Shown here: positions 1-9,300 of the stretch, piece after piece
Layout: every line of letters starts with the position of its first letter
How positions within the stretch are numbered: position 1 is the first letter of the stretch
NCBI GenBank assembly: GCA_951394405.1
Contig: OX596336.1
Span: 3,844,001-3,908,000, forward strand
From: Coprinellus micaceus
Lineage: Eukaryota; Basidiomycota; Agaricomycetes; Agaricales; Psathyrellaceae
Length of the DNA: 64,000 bases
Reading direction: 5' to 3'
Notes under the pieces: generated by a model
Told to the model about the DNA's origin: nothing
Database searches by the model: none
What the model saw: the letters and a program-made list of their open reading frames with translations, nothing else
Program-made: the position numbers and the translations under genes

Positions 1-135
1 CGAATCTTCTCTTCGTATGTAGTATGCAGTATGTAGTATTGTCGAGTGTATAGGTTTGTGAAGTGTTCAATGATATCATGAAGTGCGTTACTGAGTACGA
101 GAACCCCTCCTATCTTTCACCGTCGACTGGACCGA
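1..135. other. window edge, no gene seen
   Basis: Short flank downstream of the NACHT gene stop. No coding signal or repeat was recognised. Confidence 0.5.
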
Positions 136-2139
136 CTACCTGTGCACCAGCTTCTGCGATTGGATTGGGCCCCGCAATGGGAAATCTGCAGCTGTAGCGT
201 AACCGTACTTGTCGAATCTATCGCGGAGCAACTCTGTTTTCGTGGGTAGACGGGGCCACGAGTCTGCTCTACAGCGCTCGAGGAGTGTCTTCCTCCAGAC
301 CTTGCAAGCGGGATGACAGTGGAACCAGCGGCACTTGGAAAGGGGTAATCCGATTGTGAGCGACAGTGACTAGCACGAGACGGTTTGGTTCAAATACTCA
401 CTTTACGGTGGACCTTGATAAATATATCTGGAACGCGAGCCTCCCGGTGGCCCGGGAAAATGTTGGCCCACCACCAGTCGACATCGCCGGGGTTATAGTG
501 TAGTTCTCGAGAGGGGTCGATGAAGAGTGCCATGTCTTTGCAGAAAAGGTGGATGAACTCGGCAAGGTCCGTAGCCCGTGGAATCGTGCCTTCAGTAGGA
601 CCTCTATCTGGTGTAAAAGAATTGAGTATTCGATAGTTAAAACGTCTGCGATTGAAGGACTTACTTTTCAGGATCTGGTGGCAGCAATCTTTGTTGAACT
701 TGACGACATCTGCATGGCTTACATGGAGATCCCCACTTCGACCCCGGTCCCCGAGAAAGTCGGCGAGGGTTTGATGGTATAGGGAGAAGATCTGACCCTC
801 GTTCGGATTGGTGCAAATCAACGAAGTTAAATTCCCTAGGAGGTATTGTGTCTCGCCGGGGAAAGACTCGAGCAACGCCTTTTAAAACTGGTCTGGAAAG
901 ATAGCCACAATAGTAGCATCTGACCGGCCGTTTGTCGCGCTGATCCATTTAGCGGCGAGGGGTGGGTCGGGACTTGTCTTCAGAATCCTGGTGTAGAGCG
1001 CGTCTAATGCTGCGAAAGGGTTTCCCTCAGAAACGTTGAACTGAGTCCACTCCAAGACCCGCCTAAGCTGCTCGTGCGGTGGGCGGGTCCTGTCCTGAAC
1101 AAATCGGAGGGCGGTTGTCGCGTAGATAAACTGCCCAGATGACCTTTTAGCGAGCGTTCGGGGAATGTGCTGGGCGAACCAGTTGGGTCGCAGGCCGTAG
1201 TCCCGTCCGATTTTCGTGAGCACTGCCCGTACGAACGTCTCGATGTCCTGTTCGGGAGTGTATTTGTCGTCGAGGAAGACGTCCCTGACCATCTGAGTGG
1301 AAGAGAAGAAAGTGTGGATGGCTGGCTCGGGTCTGCTGGCAATAACGATGCGGAAAGGGAAGGAGGGGTCGGCGGCAGCGCGTGTGAGAGCGGCCAGTAT
1401 CTCTCTATGGACGTCTTCTTTGGCACTCTGGCGATCTTGCTTGGTCTCAAACCTCTGGTCAGGGTGTACATCGCACTCGTCCAGCCCATCGATGAGGACC
1501 ACCGTCGGCCAACGCCCTTGAGATGCCTGCCCTGCAACGGTGCGAAGTGGACCCAAGATGAGCTGTTCGACTTGCTCATCCAAGTTCTTGTGAAGGATTG
1601 CCGGGTCTGCCTCGATGACGGACAGGACGGCGTCTCGCAAAGGGCCGATAGAGTTGTGCTGGAGGAGTTGGTATGCGAGTGTCGCTATGAAATATCCCTT
1701 CAGGCGCCTGTCGAGCGACTGAGAGAACCCCGAGAAGAAGAAGCTGGCGGCGAGTAGCCCCTCCCGATGGCATTCCTCGGCGACCGAGCCTGCAATGGCT
1801 GTCTTGCCTGAACCAGCTGGTCCCGACACCCACATGATCCTGGTAGGGTTCGCGTCCCGGTCACCGTGCTTGATCCAGCTAACAATCTCTTGCTGGACCG
1901 CGACCCTCGTCTCTGGGTGACACTTGGGCGCATCGCGACCACGTTCGGCGGAATCGTGTCTCGCGCCGTGGGATACGCGTTCTAACAGACCTACCCAAGC
2001 GACGGTGAATACCAGAAGGATAGGGGCTGTGTAAAGGGGACCCACGATCGAGAGGTAGCTTTCCTAGGGTGCCACTGTACTGATTGATGGTGTCGATGTG
2101 GAAATCGTGGGCATTTGGGAAAATCGCGTACCCCGACAT
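136..2139 (-). pseudogene. NACHT P-loop (NLR-like) protein, in-frame stop
   Basis: NACHT-domain protein of the NLR-like group expanded in mushrooms; these are thought to act in non-self recognition or signalling. I read three exons: 2139-2046, 1990-402 and 333-136. Exon 1 starts at the only suitable ATG and ends in phase 1; the joins keep frame over 627 codons. After a conserved linker (HDSAER, KCHPETR) comes Walker A GPAGSGKT (about residues 88-95) and Walker B VVLIDGLDEC (about 195-204). A typical tail follows, with YHQTLADFLGD and DVDWWW. Codon 401 is TAA (882-884) and sits in the same frame as both flanks. No intron with usable splice sites and correct length removes it, so the product would stop after NACHT. 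No WD40, TPR or ankyrin repeats are seen. The first exon and promoter are shared with the forkhead gene at 16762-17397. A sequencing error at the stop is the main alternative. Confidence 0.75.
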
Positions 2140-2278
2140 GAAGGGGAGATGGCGAGGCAAGGAAACAAGTCAACCACTGTCTCACCGGGTATATAACCCC
2201 TTGGACTGAAGCTTGACACACAGAATGGACGCGCCGAGGCAGTGCTAGCTTGGACCTGACGGGCGCTTAAAGTGGCGT
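2140..2278 (-). promoter_or_regulatory. NACHT promoter, duplicated
   Basis: A TATA box (TTATATA on the minus strand, 2190-2196) lies about 50 bp upstream of the NACHT ATG. The block matches the forkhead promoter at 17398-17540 in order and spacing, including its own TATA box about 50 bp from the ATG. The Ty3/Gypsy element is inserted at its upstream edge. Confidence 0.6.
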
Positions 2279-2523
2279 TGTAAGGATGGCCTAGGCCACC
2301 TTACGACTGGACGCGCGCCTAATGGACGCGCGACCATCAGCACGTGGTTATGTAGATTCCTTATATTCAATTTCCCCCCACCTTCGTTGCCCTATCGCTT
2401 ACCGTACGCAACGAAGGTGAGTATTCTATTTACATCTCGATGTATCTACGATCGCTTACCGTACGCAACGAAGAACAAGGCATTGTCTAGTCACTTATCG
2501 GGTGAGGCCTCGCCGGCCTTTCA
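2279..2523 (+). repeat. 5' LTR of the Ty3/Gypsy element
   Basis: 245 bp. The left end is a near-perfect palindrome of about 25 nt centred on GGCCTAGGCC. Two TGGACGCGCG units follow (about 2309-2335). A 10-bp perfect hairpin (CCTTCGTTGC at 2381-2390, GCAACGAAGG at 2408-2417) overlaps the splice-donor-like GTGAGT. A 23-nt direct repeat beginning ATCGCTTACC occurs at 2394-2416 and 2451-2473. Confidence 0.93.
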
Positions 2524-2537
2524 CTTTTTTTTTGACT
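2524..2537 (+). other. putative primer-binding region, T-rich
   Basis: The bases right after the 5' LTR are C, nine T, then GACT. A usual tRNA-type primer site begins TGG; none is present at or just after the junction. The gag-only element has the same C-T(10)-GA start after its own 5' LTR. Confidence 0.5.
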
Positions 2538-2818
2538 CCGACAAGCTGTCTCGCCGTACACCGTCCATACCGAACCCTCTCGTCACCCGCGGAGAATCGA
2601 GAAGGAGAGCCGCCGCTCTTCCCCCACTCGCCACTCTCCCTCTTCCTGCCCAACCGCATCTACAGCCTCCGATACCGTCACCACCGTCCCCCTTGCCGCC
2701 ACCGTCACCCACAACCACCAACGATTCCTTATCGGATCGATCAGATCTCGACGATCTCCCCCCACGGTCACTTGCTTGGACCTCGCCCCGGTCCTCCACT
2801 ACCCCAATCGTCCCTCCT

Positions 2819-5800
2819 ATGGCCACATCCACCGGTCTCGCGACCGTGAGGATCCCCGTGAAGCCGAAAGACTGTCCCACCCTCACCGAGGGCGAGATTG
2901 ACCCCTTCGTGTTTTACGCTTGGTGTCTAGCAGCTCGGCGCTTCAAGAAGCATTCGGGAATGACAGATGCCGAGACCGTGCCGCTTCTCGCAGACTCGAT
3001 GCTCCAACCCCTCCTCCAGGCGTGGTACGGGGCCGACTCCGAAAGGATCGACAAGTTGTTGATGAAGGATTACCTGAACGAACTCGCCAGGCTCGTATTG
3101 CCGAAGAATTGGGCCAATAAGATACGTAACCAAATTCTTTCCTCCAGGCAGGGTGACAAGACGTTCATGTCTTGGAAGATCGAGCTCGAAAATCTTAACG
3201 CCATCCTCCTCACTGCATCCCCTTCCCACGCCCTCGACAAAATTGCCGCTCTCAAACCTCATCTCGAGGCCAACATGGACCCGGATCTTAAGGCCGCTAT
3301 CGACGATGAGGACCTGCTCTGCGATGGGACCAATCTCGCCGATTGGGCCCAAGAGGTCTCGGAGCGGGACGACCGAATCAGGAAGGAGCGCGCACGCACC
3401 CAGCGCTTGATCGACCTCAACAACACTGCGATCGCTCTGGACCGCAAGGCGCGCAGGGATCACCGTGACCGTGAAGCAAGGTCTACCGTTCGCACTCCTC
3501 AGCCTTCTGCAGCGACAACCAGCGCCCGCACCGCCACGTCGTCGACATCTGGATCTCGACAGACTCCCACTCTGCCCAAGATCACCGAGGCTGAGAAGGC
3601 CCTCCTGGATAAGTATGGAGGGTGCACCAGGTGCCGCACCTTCTACGCTGGTCACCGACATGCAACGTGCCCCATGACGAAGGCTGGAACTTGGCCTGAC
3701 CCGGTCACCTATGTTCCGCTGACCGAAGCTATGGCCAGAGCCGCCGTTCCGCGCACTACTGCCGCTCTTGCTATTGATGTTGATGACGTCCCACGTCTTA
3801 CCGCCGCATTCGCTAGGTCCACCACCGTGTATGAGGACGACGAAACAGACTCGTACGTCACCTCCTCTCCTTCCGATCACATCCCCAAATTCTCTGTGCC
3901 CCATCTGTTTGCCGATCTCCTCTCCACTGGCCCTTCCCTCTCCGAATTCCCCTTGCCCATACGTTCAATGCTTGACATTGGTTGCCCAACTGTAGTGATT
4001 GATGCGAACCTCGCCAATTCCCTCGGTCTCCGACGTCGACCTCTGCCCATCGTTGAGGATAACCTTTCGTCACTGTCAGGTGACCCCTTGCGATGCTCAG
4101 AGTATGTGAAGATGTCGGTTACATCGAAGGATGGATCATGGGTGTCGGGGGTATTCAGAGCCAAAGTCTTTACCAATCTTCCTGTACCTCTTCTGTTGGG
4201 AATGTCATTCCTTTCCCAAGAACACATTGTCATAGATGCCCATGAACGTACGGCTGTGGATAAACGGACAAGATACGACATTGTCAACCAACCAGAAGTG
4301 CCCAGAGCCCCTCCTCTCTCACCCCCTCGACGTCTTGTGTTTCCAAAGCATGAGCAGGTGCTCCCGACACGAGAACCCAACACTCCACCATCCCTAGATG
4401 GTTCTTGCCTACCTAAAGCTATTGTAGCAATGGTTCGCGAGCGTATCGAAACACTTTCGTTCCAGGAGAACCTGAGGCTGAGAGACAAGAAGCTCAAGGC
4501 AGAGTTTGCCGACTGCTTCCCCCTCCGACTTCCGGACAACGCAGGGGAAGACCTACCAGACCACATATACCACCGCATTCGTCTCAAGGACCCTACCCTT
4601 GTACCACGACAGCGAGGTTATGCAGCACCAAAGAAATATCGAGAGTCTTGGAAACGTCTGTTGGACGAGCACATCCGAGCTGGAAGGATGCGCCCTTCAT
4701 CTTCAGAATTCTCGTCACCTGCCTTCTGTGTGCCGAAGTTCAAGGACGGGCAGCCTGACCATACTGTGGACCCCCGGTGGGTAAATGATTACCGTGAACT
4801 GAACAAGAACACGATTCGTGACACCTTCCCCCTCCCCCGAATTGACGAGATCTTAGCCGACTGTGGCAAAGGCAAGATTTTCGGAAAACTGGATATGACG
4901 AACTCGTTCTTCCAGACACGGGTCCACCCAGACGACGTGCATCTCACTGCCGTCCGTACGCCATGGGGGTTGTATGAATGGTTGGTGATGCCTCAGGGAG
5001 GATGCAACGCACCGTCGACGCACCAACGGCGTATGACGGACGCCTTGCGACATCTTATAGGGAAGATATGCCATGTGTATCTGGATGACATCATCATCTG
5101 GTCAGGCTCAGTGGAAGAACACGAGCGAAATGTACGAACCGTGTTGGAGGCGCTTCGAAAAGCGAAGCTGTACTGCAATGCAGCGAAGACTGTCCTCTTC
5201 GCCACTGAGCTCAGCTTTCTGGGCCATGTCGTGTCGGCTGCAGGCATCAAGCCTGACCCTCGAAAGGTTGACCGCATCTTGGACTGGCCCCAGCCTACGA
5301 CAGCCACCAATGTACGCGGGTTTCTTGGACTAACCCGATATATTGCATCGTTCTTGCCGGCGCTTGCAGAACATACAAGTGTCCTATCCCCTCTGACAAC
5401 CTCCGAGAGCGACCGGAATTTTCCCCAGTGGACCAGTGAACACCAGCACGCCTTTGACTCCATTAAGCGAATCGTCTCTAGTGCCGACTGCTTGACGGTT
5501 ATCGATTACGATGATCCAACCAAGCATATCTTCGTCACGGCAGATGCAAGTGATCGCCGCACTGGAGCTGTCCTGAGTTTCGGTGAAACTTGGGAAACGG
5601 CACGCCCGGTCGCATATGATTCATATCAACTGAACTCAGCGGAGAAGAATTACCCAGTTCACGAGAAGGAGCTGCTTGCGATTGTGAAGGCGCTAAAGAA
5701 ATGGCGGACACTACTCTTAGGTGCCCATTTCCAGGTGTATACCGATCACCGCACGCTGGAATATTTCCAGTCACAGAGGGACATGTCAAGACACCAGATG

Positions 5801-6208
5801 CGCTGGTCAATGTATCTTGCCGATTTTGACTACGAAATCGTGTATATCCGGGGAGAGGAGAACACGGCCGCAGACGCACTCTCCAGGATGCCTGAAGAAA
5901 CACCGTCTCCTATGCTTGCAGCATGCGCTCTTGCATACACTCGCTCCCCATCCCCACAAACATGCCTACCAGTTGCTGCAACCATCAATATTGCTGCAGA
6001 CCCCGAGACAGTCCACCGAATACTCAAGGGATACACCACCGACAATCACTGTATCCAGCTCTCCAAGGACATCAGTGCAGGTAGCATTGAGGGAGCCCGA
6101 CTGGATCCGGAGACTGGCCTCATGTACGTTGGGAGACGTCTATTAATTCCCCGGGATTTCGAACTCAGAGAGCTCCTCTACAACCTGGCACACGATACCC
6201 AAGGGTAG
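2819..6208 (+). CDS. gag-pol, 5' portion (gag, protease, RT, RNase H)
   Basis: N-terminal part of the Ty3/Gypsy polyprotein, from the first ATG of the gag homology. Gag ends with a knuckle-like CTRCRTFYAGHRHATCP (about 3630-3672). The protease carries LDIGCP, with DIG in place of the usual DTG/DSG. RT has the VYLDDIIIW active site (about 5078-5104). RNase H shows DASDRRTGAVL and TDHRTLEYF, and the tether region ends FDYEIVYIRGEENTAADALSR. The frame runs on to HDT of the integrase zinc finger at 6199 and then enters the inserted DNA transposon, hitting TAG at 6206-6208. Integrase resumes at 12802 in the same frame. I see no other break, so the element was probably functional until the DNA transposon arrived. 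Confidence 0.92.
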   Translation: MATSTGLATVRIPVKPKDCPTLTEGEIDPFVFYAWCLAARRFKKHSGMTDAETVPLLADSMLQPLLQAWYGADSERIDKLLMKDYLNELARLVLPKNWANKIRNQILSSRQGDKTFMSWKIELENLNAILLTASPSHALDKIAALKPHLEANMDPDLKAAIDDEDLLCDGTNLADWAQEVSERDDRIRKERARTQRLIDLNNTAIALDRKARRDHRDREARSTVRTPQPSAATTSARTATSSTSGSRQTPTLPKITEAEKALLDKYGGCTRCRTFYAGHRHATCPMTKAGTWPDPVTYVPLTEAMARAAVPRTTAALAIDVDDVPRLTAAFARSTTVYEDDETDSYVTSSPSDHIPKFSVPHLFADLLSTGPSLSEFPLPIRSMLDIGCPTVVIDANLANSLGLRRRPLPIVEDNLSSLSGDPLRCSEYVKMSVTSKDGSWVSGVFRAKVFTNLPVPLLLGMSFLSQEHIVIDAHERTAVDKRTRYDIVNQPEVPRAPPLSPPRRLVFPKHEQVLPTREPNTPPSLDGSCLPKAIVAMVRERIETLSFQENLRLRDKKLKAEFADCFPLRLPDNAGEDLPDHIYHRIRLKDPTLVPRQRGYAAPKKYRESWKRLLDEHIRAGRMRPSSSEFSSPAFCVPKFKDGQPDHTVDPRWVNDYRELNKNTIRDTFPLPRIDEILADCGKGKIFGKLDMTNSFFQTRVHPDDVHLTAVRTPWGLYEWLVMPQGGCNAPSTHQRRMTDALRHLIGKICHVYLDDIIIWSGSVEEHERNVRTVLEALRKAKLYCNAAKTVLFATELSFLGHVVSAAGIKPDPRKVDRILDWPQPTTATNVRGFLGLTRYIASFLPALAEHTSVLSPLTTSESDRNFPQWTSEHQHAFDSIKRIVSSADCLTVIDYDDPTKHIFVTADASDRRTGAVLSFGETWETARPVAYDSYQLNSAEKNYPVHEKELLAIVKALKKWRTLLLGAHFQVYTDHRTLEYFQSQRDMSRHQMRWSMYLADFDYEIVYIRGEENTAADALSRMPEETPSPMLAACALAYTRSPSPQTCLPVAATINIAADPETVHRILKGYTTDNHCIQLSKDISAGSIEGARLDPETGLMYVGRRLLIPRDFELRELLYNLAHDTQG

Positions 6209-6315
6209 GCCGGGGTCCTAACCCAGAACCTAGGGTCGGAAATTTTGGATTGGCCCTTGAGGGCCGACCTATCTACCTAGATACATAGGGGCTTTCTATA
6301 TAAGGCAATATGACA

Positions 6316-9300
6316 TCATTTTTTGGTGCGCTTAGGCGCCCGGCTAGACTTCGCAGGCGTGCAGGCTACACAAGTCCACTTAGTGGGCGCTCGTTCAAGT
6401 TTGAAGCAAGACATATGATACTACATATATTTTTAGTGACACTTCAGTAAAGTGTGGTGTGTTACGCACCCAGACGGTCTCGCATTTCTGCGCGCTGCAC
6501 TTCATCAAGTCCTCCACGCTCACATTTTCGACGGGATCTACAACGGCAGGCTTTCCGCAAATGCAGTTCCCGATCGCCTCCCCCTCGTCATTGTCCTCAA
6601 GGACACGCTTTTTTGCAGAGCGTGCGGATTTACGAACAGTGGGAGCTGGGTGAGATACAGTACCTTGTGGCATTGAAATGGGTGCTGGCAAAGTCCCCGC
6701 TTGACTTGCCACTTGGTTACCACTCGGTCCGATAGTGGGTGCTCGTACACTGACATTTTGAACGTCTAAATATGCCACTGCATTGGGAAAGTAATGAAAG
6801 GGGCTCACTGTCCAGCATCAGGGGGAAGTACAGCCGGAGGTGGCGCAGGAGACCGAGCAATCGGTGTACCGAGCTTTGGAATGGGTCAGCCCACAGCCGA
6901 ATGTCAATGGAAGATATTACCGCACCCTTTCGTCGTTTAAAACACCCCACATGGACGGCTGGGCACTCGGGCTGGAGGAAGCAGCCGCTATATCGTCCTC
7001 TTCGAAATCTCGGTCTTCTTCTGCCTCGGAGGCTAGCTGGCCGTCGTCGGATCTGTCAAAGGCACTACTGGGCTGTAGAGAAGTCGTTTGGCTTGGGTTT
7101 GCGGACGGTGGACTATATACTCTGAGTATGACACATAATAGTAGATAGAAAATGAAGTAGTACGAACATAGCATAGTTGTTCGACTTGTGGCTCTCTGAA
7201 ACGACGATTGTAATCGAATCAGCCTTCTTGGAGCGTCTGACAGCTATGTTGTGCCGTGCCTTCCATATCCGCTTCAACTCTTGCTTCTCAAAGTTCGTTA
7301 TCTCCCAAAGGTCGGAATACTGAGAGTTCTTCGCATGCGGCGTGTGCTTCTCTTGGAAGTGTACCTTAAGGTTATACTTCCACACGGCAGGTGCGGTAGG
7401 AGGACAGCGGGGGCACTGGAGGGGAATGTTCGAGCAAGGAGCTGAGGTCGTCGAAGTCGCCGCCTTGTGGTAGTAGAACTTGATCGCATATTTGCAGTTC
7501 GAGCGCTTCTTGTCGATGGTAAGACTTGCATCGGCGCCCTTACCCTTTTTCAGAAAGAATTGACACAAGGGGGAGGGTCGTAGGCATAGCCCACACAGCT
7601 GGTCCGAGATCCTTGTCTTTGGGTCATGGAGTACGTGCGCTGCGTTGTGTTCGATGACCCGCAGGCTTTGGCTGATGTCAAGCGCTGTTGCGTGCTCACA
7701 GAACTCGCATTCAAAGGTATTCGCACCTGCGAGACCCTTGAGATCCCGCTCGTCTTCGCAAAGGAAGCACGCTTTTCCTATAGTGGTGTACAGCAGTGAG
7801 ACGATGAGAGTCGAAGCAAGCAGCTAAGTACTCACCAGCAAGTTCTCTGTAGGGAAAGTACGACAATGGCTCGATCCTCGGCGCTAATTTGAGGTCAGAG
7901 AGTGACAGCTTCCCCAGTAGTCCCGCTGCTAACGAGACGAGTAAGGTGCTATCGAAGAGATAGAACACCTTCGAGGGATTTTCAGGCACCGAAGCCACAG
8001 TAGGGTTGAGGGGCTCCACGATGCGTCCAGGAATTGTGAAGGTGTGGTCTTGGACGGCGAACGTACGCCAATCGGAGCCCTGGGACGGATCTTCCTCAGT
8101 AGTTGCTGGTCTAAGTCCCTGAAGCTGGAATGAAAGGGACACTGCGTCCTCTACCAGCATATCATGGGCGACCTCATCGACAGCCTTGCCATCCATTCTA
8201 ATGCCCACTACCTCTCCGATGCAAAGCCACGGCAGGTCATCGCTCCAGAGGATTGTTGCGATCGGATCATGGACAACTACTGAAGCACTCGCACCATCGG
8301 GGTCGTCTAGGTGCGTTGAGGGTACTGCGGATGTAACATCACGAGCAGAGAATCGTTCAATGTGTTGAACTCGTTTGAGACGGTCGGTAGACGTTGGGCG
8401 GGTTGTATGCTTTCCCCAACTAGCCAGGGCGCGAGACTTGAGCACCGGCCTACCGTTAACAGTAATCGTTCGCTCGAACGCCGTGCCAGAAACAGAGGAT
8501 CGGCTCGGTTCCTCGTCGTCTTCTTCGGCCAAGGCATCCTCTACCTCAACTCGTGCTTCTGCGTTGTCCTCTGCGAGATCGTCCCTCGGGTCAGCGTGCC
8601 GAGAGGGTATCGAGGTATCGAGATCTTCGTCTTCTTCTGCGATGGTGCTCAACGGGTCGATAAGGAGCTTCCCGCAGGGTGCGAGAATCGTGTACTTGCG
8701 CATTTGGCTGGCCTCCTCAAGCCGCTCCAGCTTGCTGAACTCCTGGGTAGCGCTGGGCATCTCTGCCTCAACCGTTCGACGACCACGAGCCCAGGATGTT
8801 TGTAGCGTAACCTTCTTGACTTTCTGGTCTCCCCGCCAGAAACGAGGTTTGAGATGATCTGTTGCCGTTGGCAGTGGTTTTCCATCGAGCCCGATAGCAG
8901 GCAGTTGAAGTCGGCGAGGTGGTCGGTCCCAATGAGGGTATTTTGAGAGGATATTGGCGACCTCCATCGTGCTACTGAGTCTCCATGAGACCTGAAGCAA
9001 ATCCAGATTAGCGTCGTTGCCTATCATGGTCCTCAGGTTTCCGAACATCTCCTCGAGTCGATCCGTTCCGAGAAGAATTATCCAGAATGAGCCATCTGGG
9101 TCATCTACCTTAGCCTTTGCGACACAGAAGTACACGTTCTTGATCATGATCATGATGTCGCCGTATAGGCAGGAGGACAGACACTCCTTTCCATCAGACA
9201 TGTAGAGGTACATCGCCAGGTGCGTAGCAGCACTGAGATGTTCGAGCTGTAGGTCCAGGGAGAGGTCGACAGAGATGTATGGGACAACCAGGTGATTGAG

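Noticed and set aside
876..935. Intron that would remove the NACHT in-frame stop
   Set aside because: A donor exists (CG|GTCAG) but every AG acceptor gives a length that breaks the frame.
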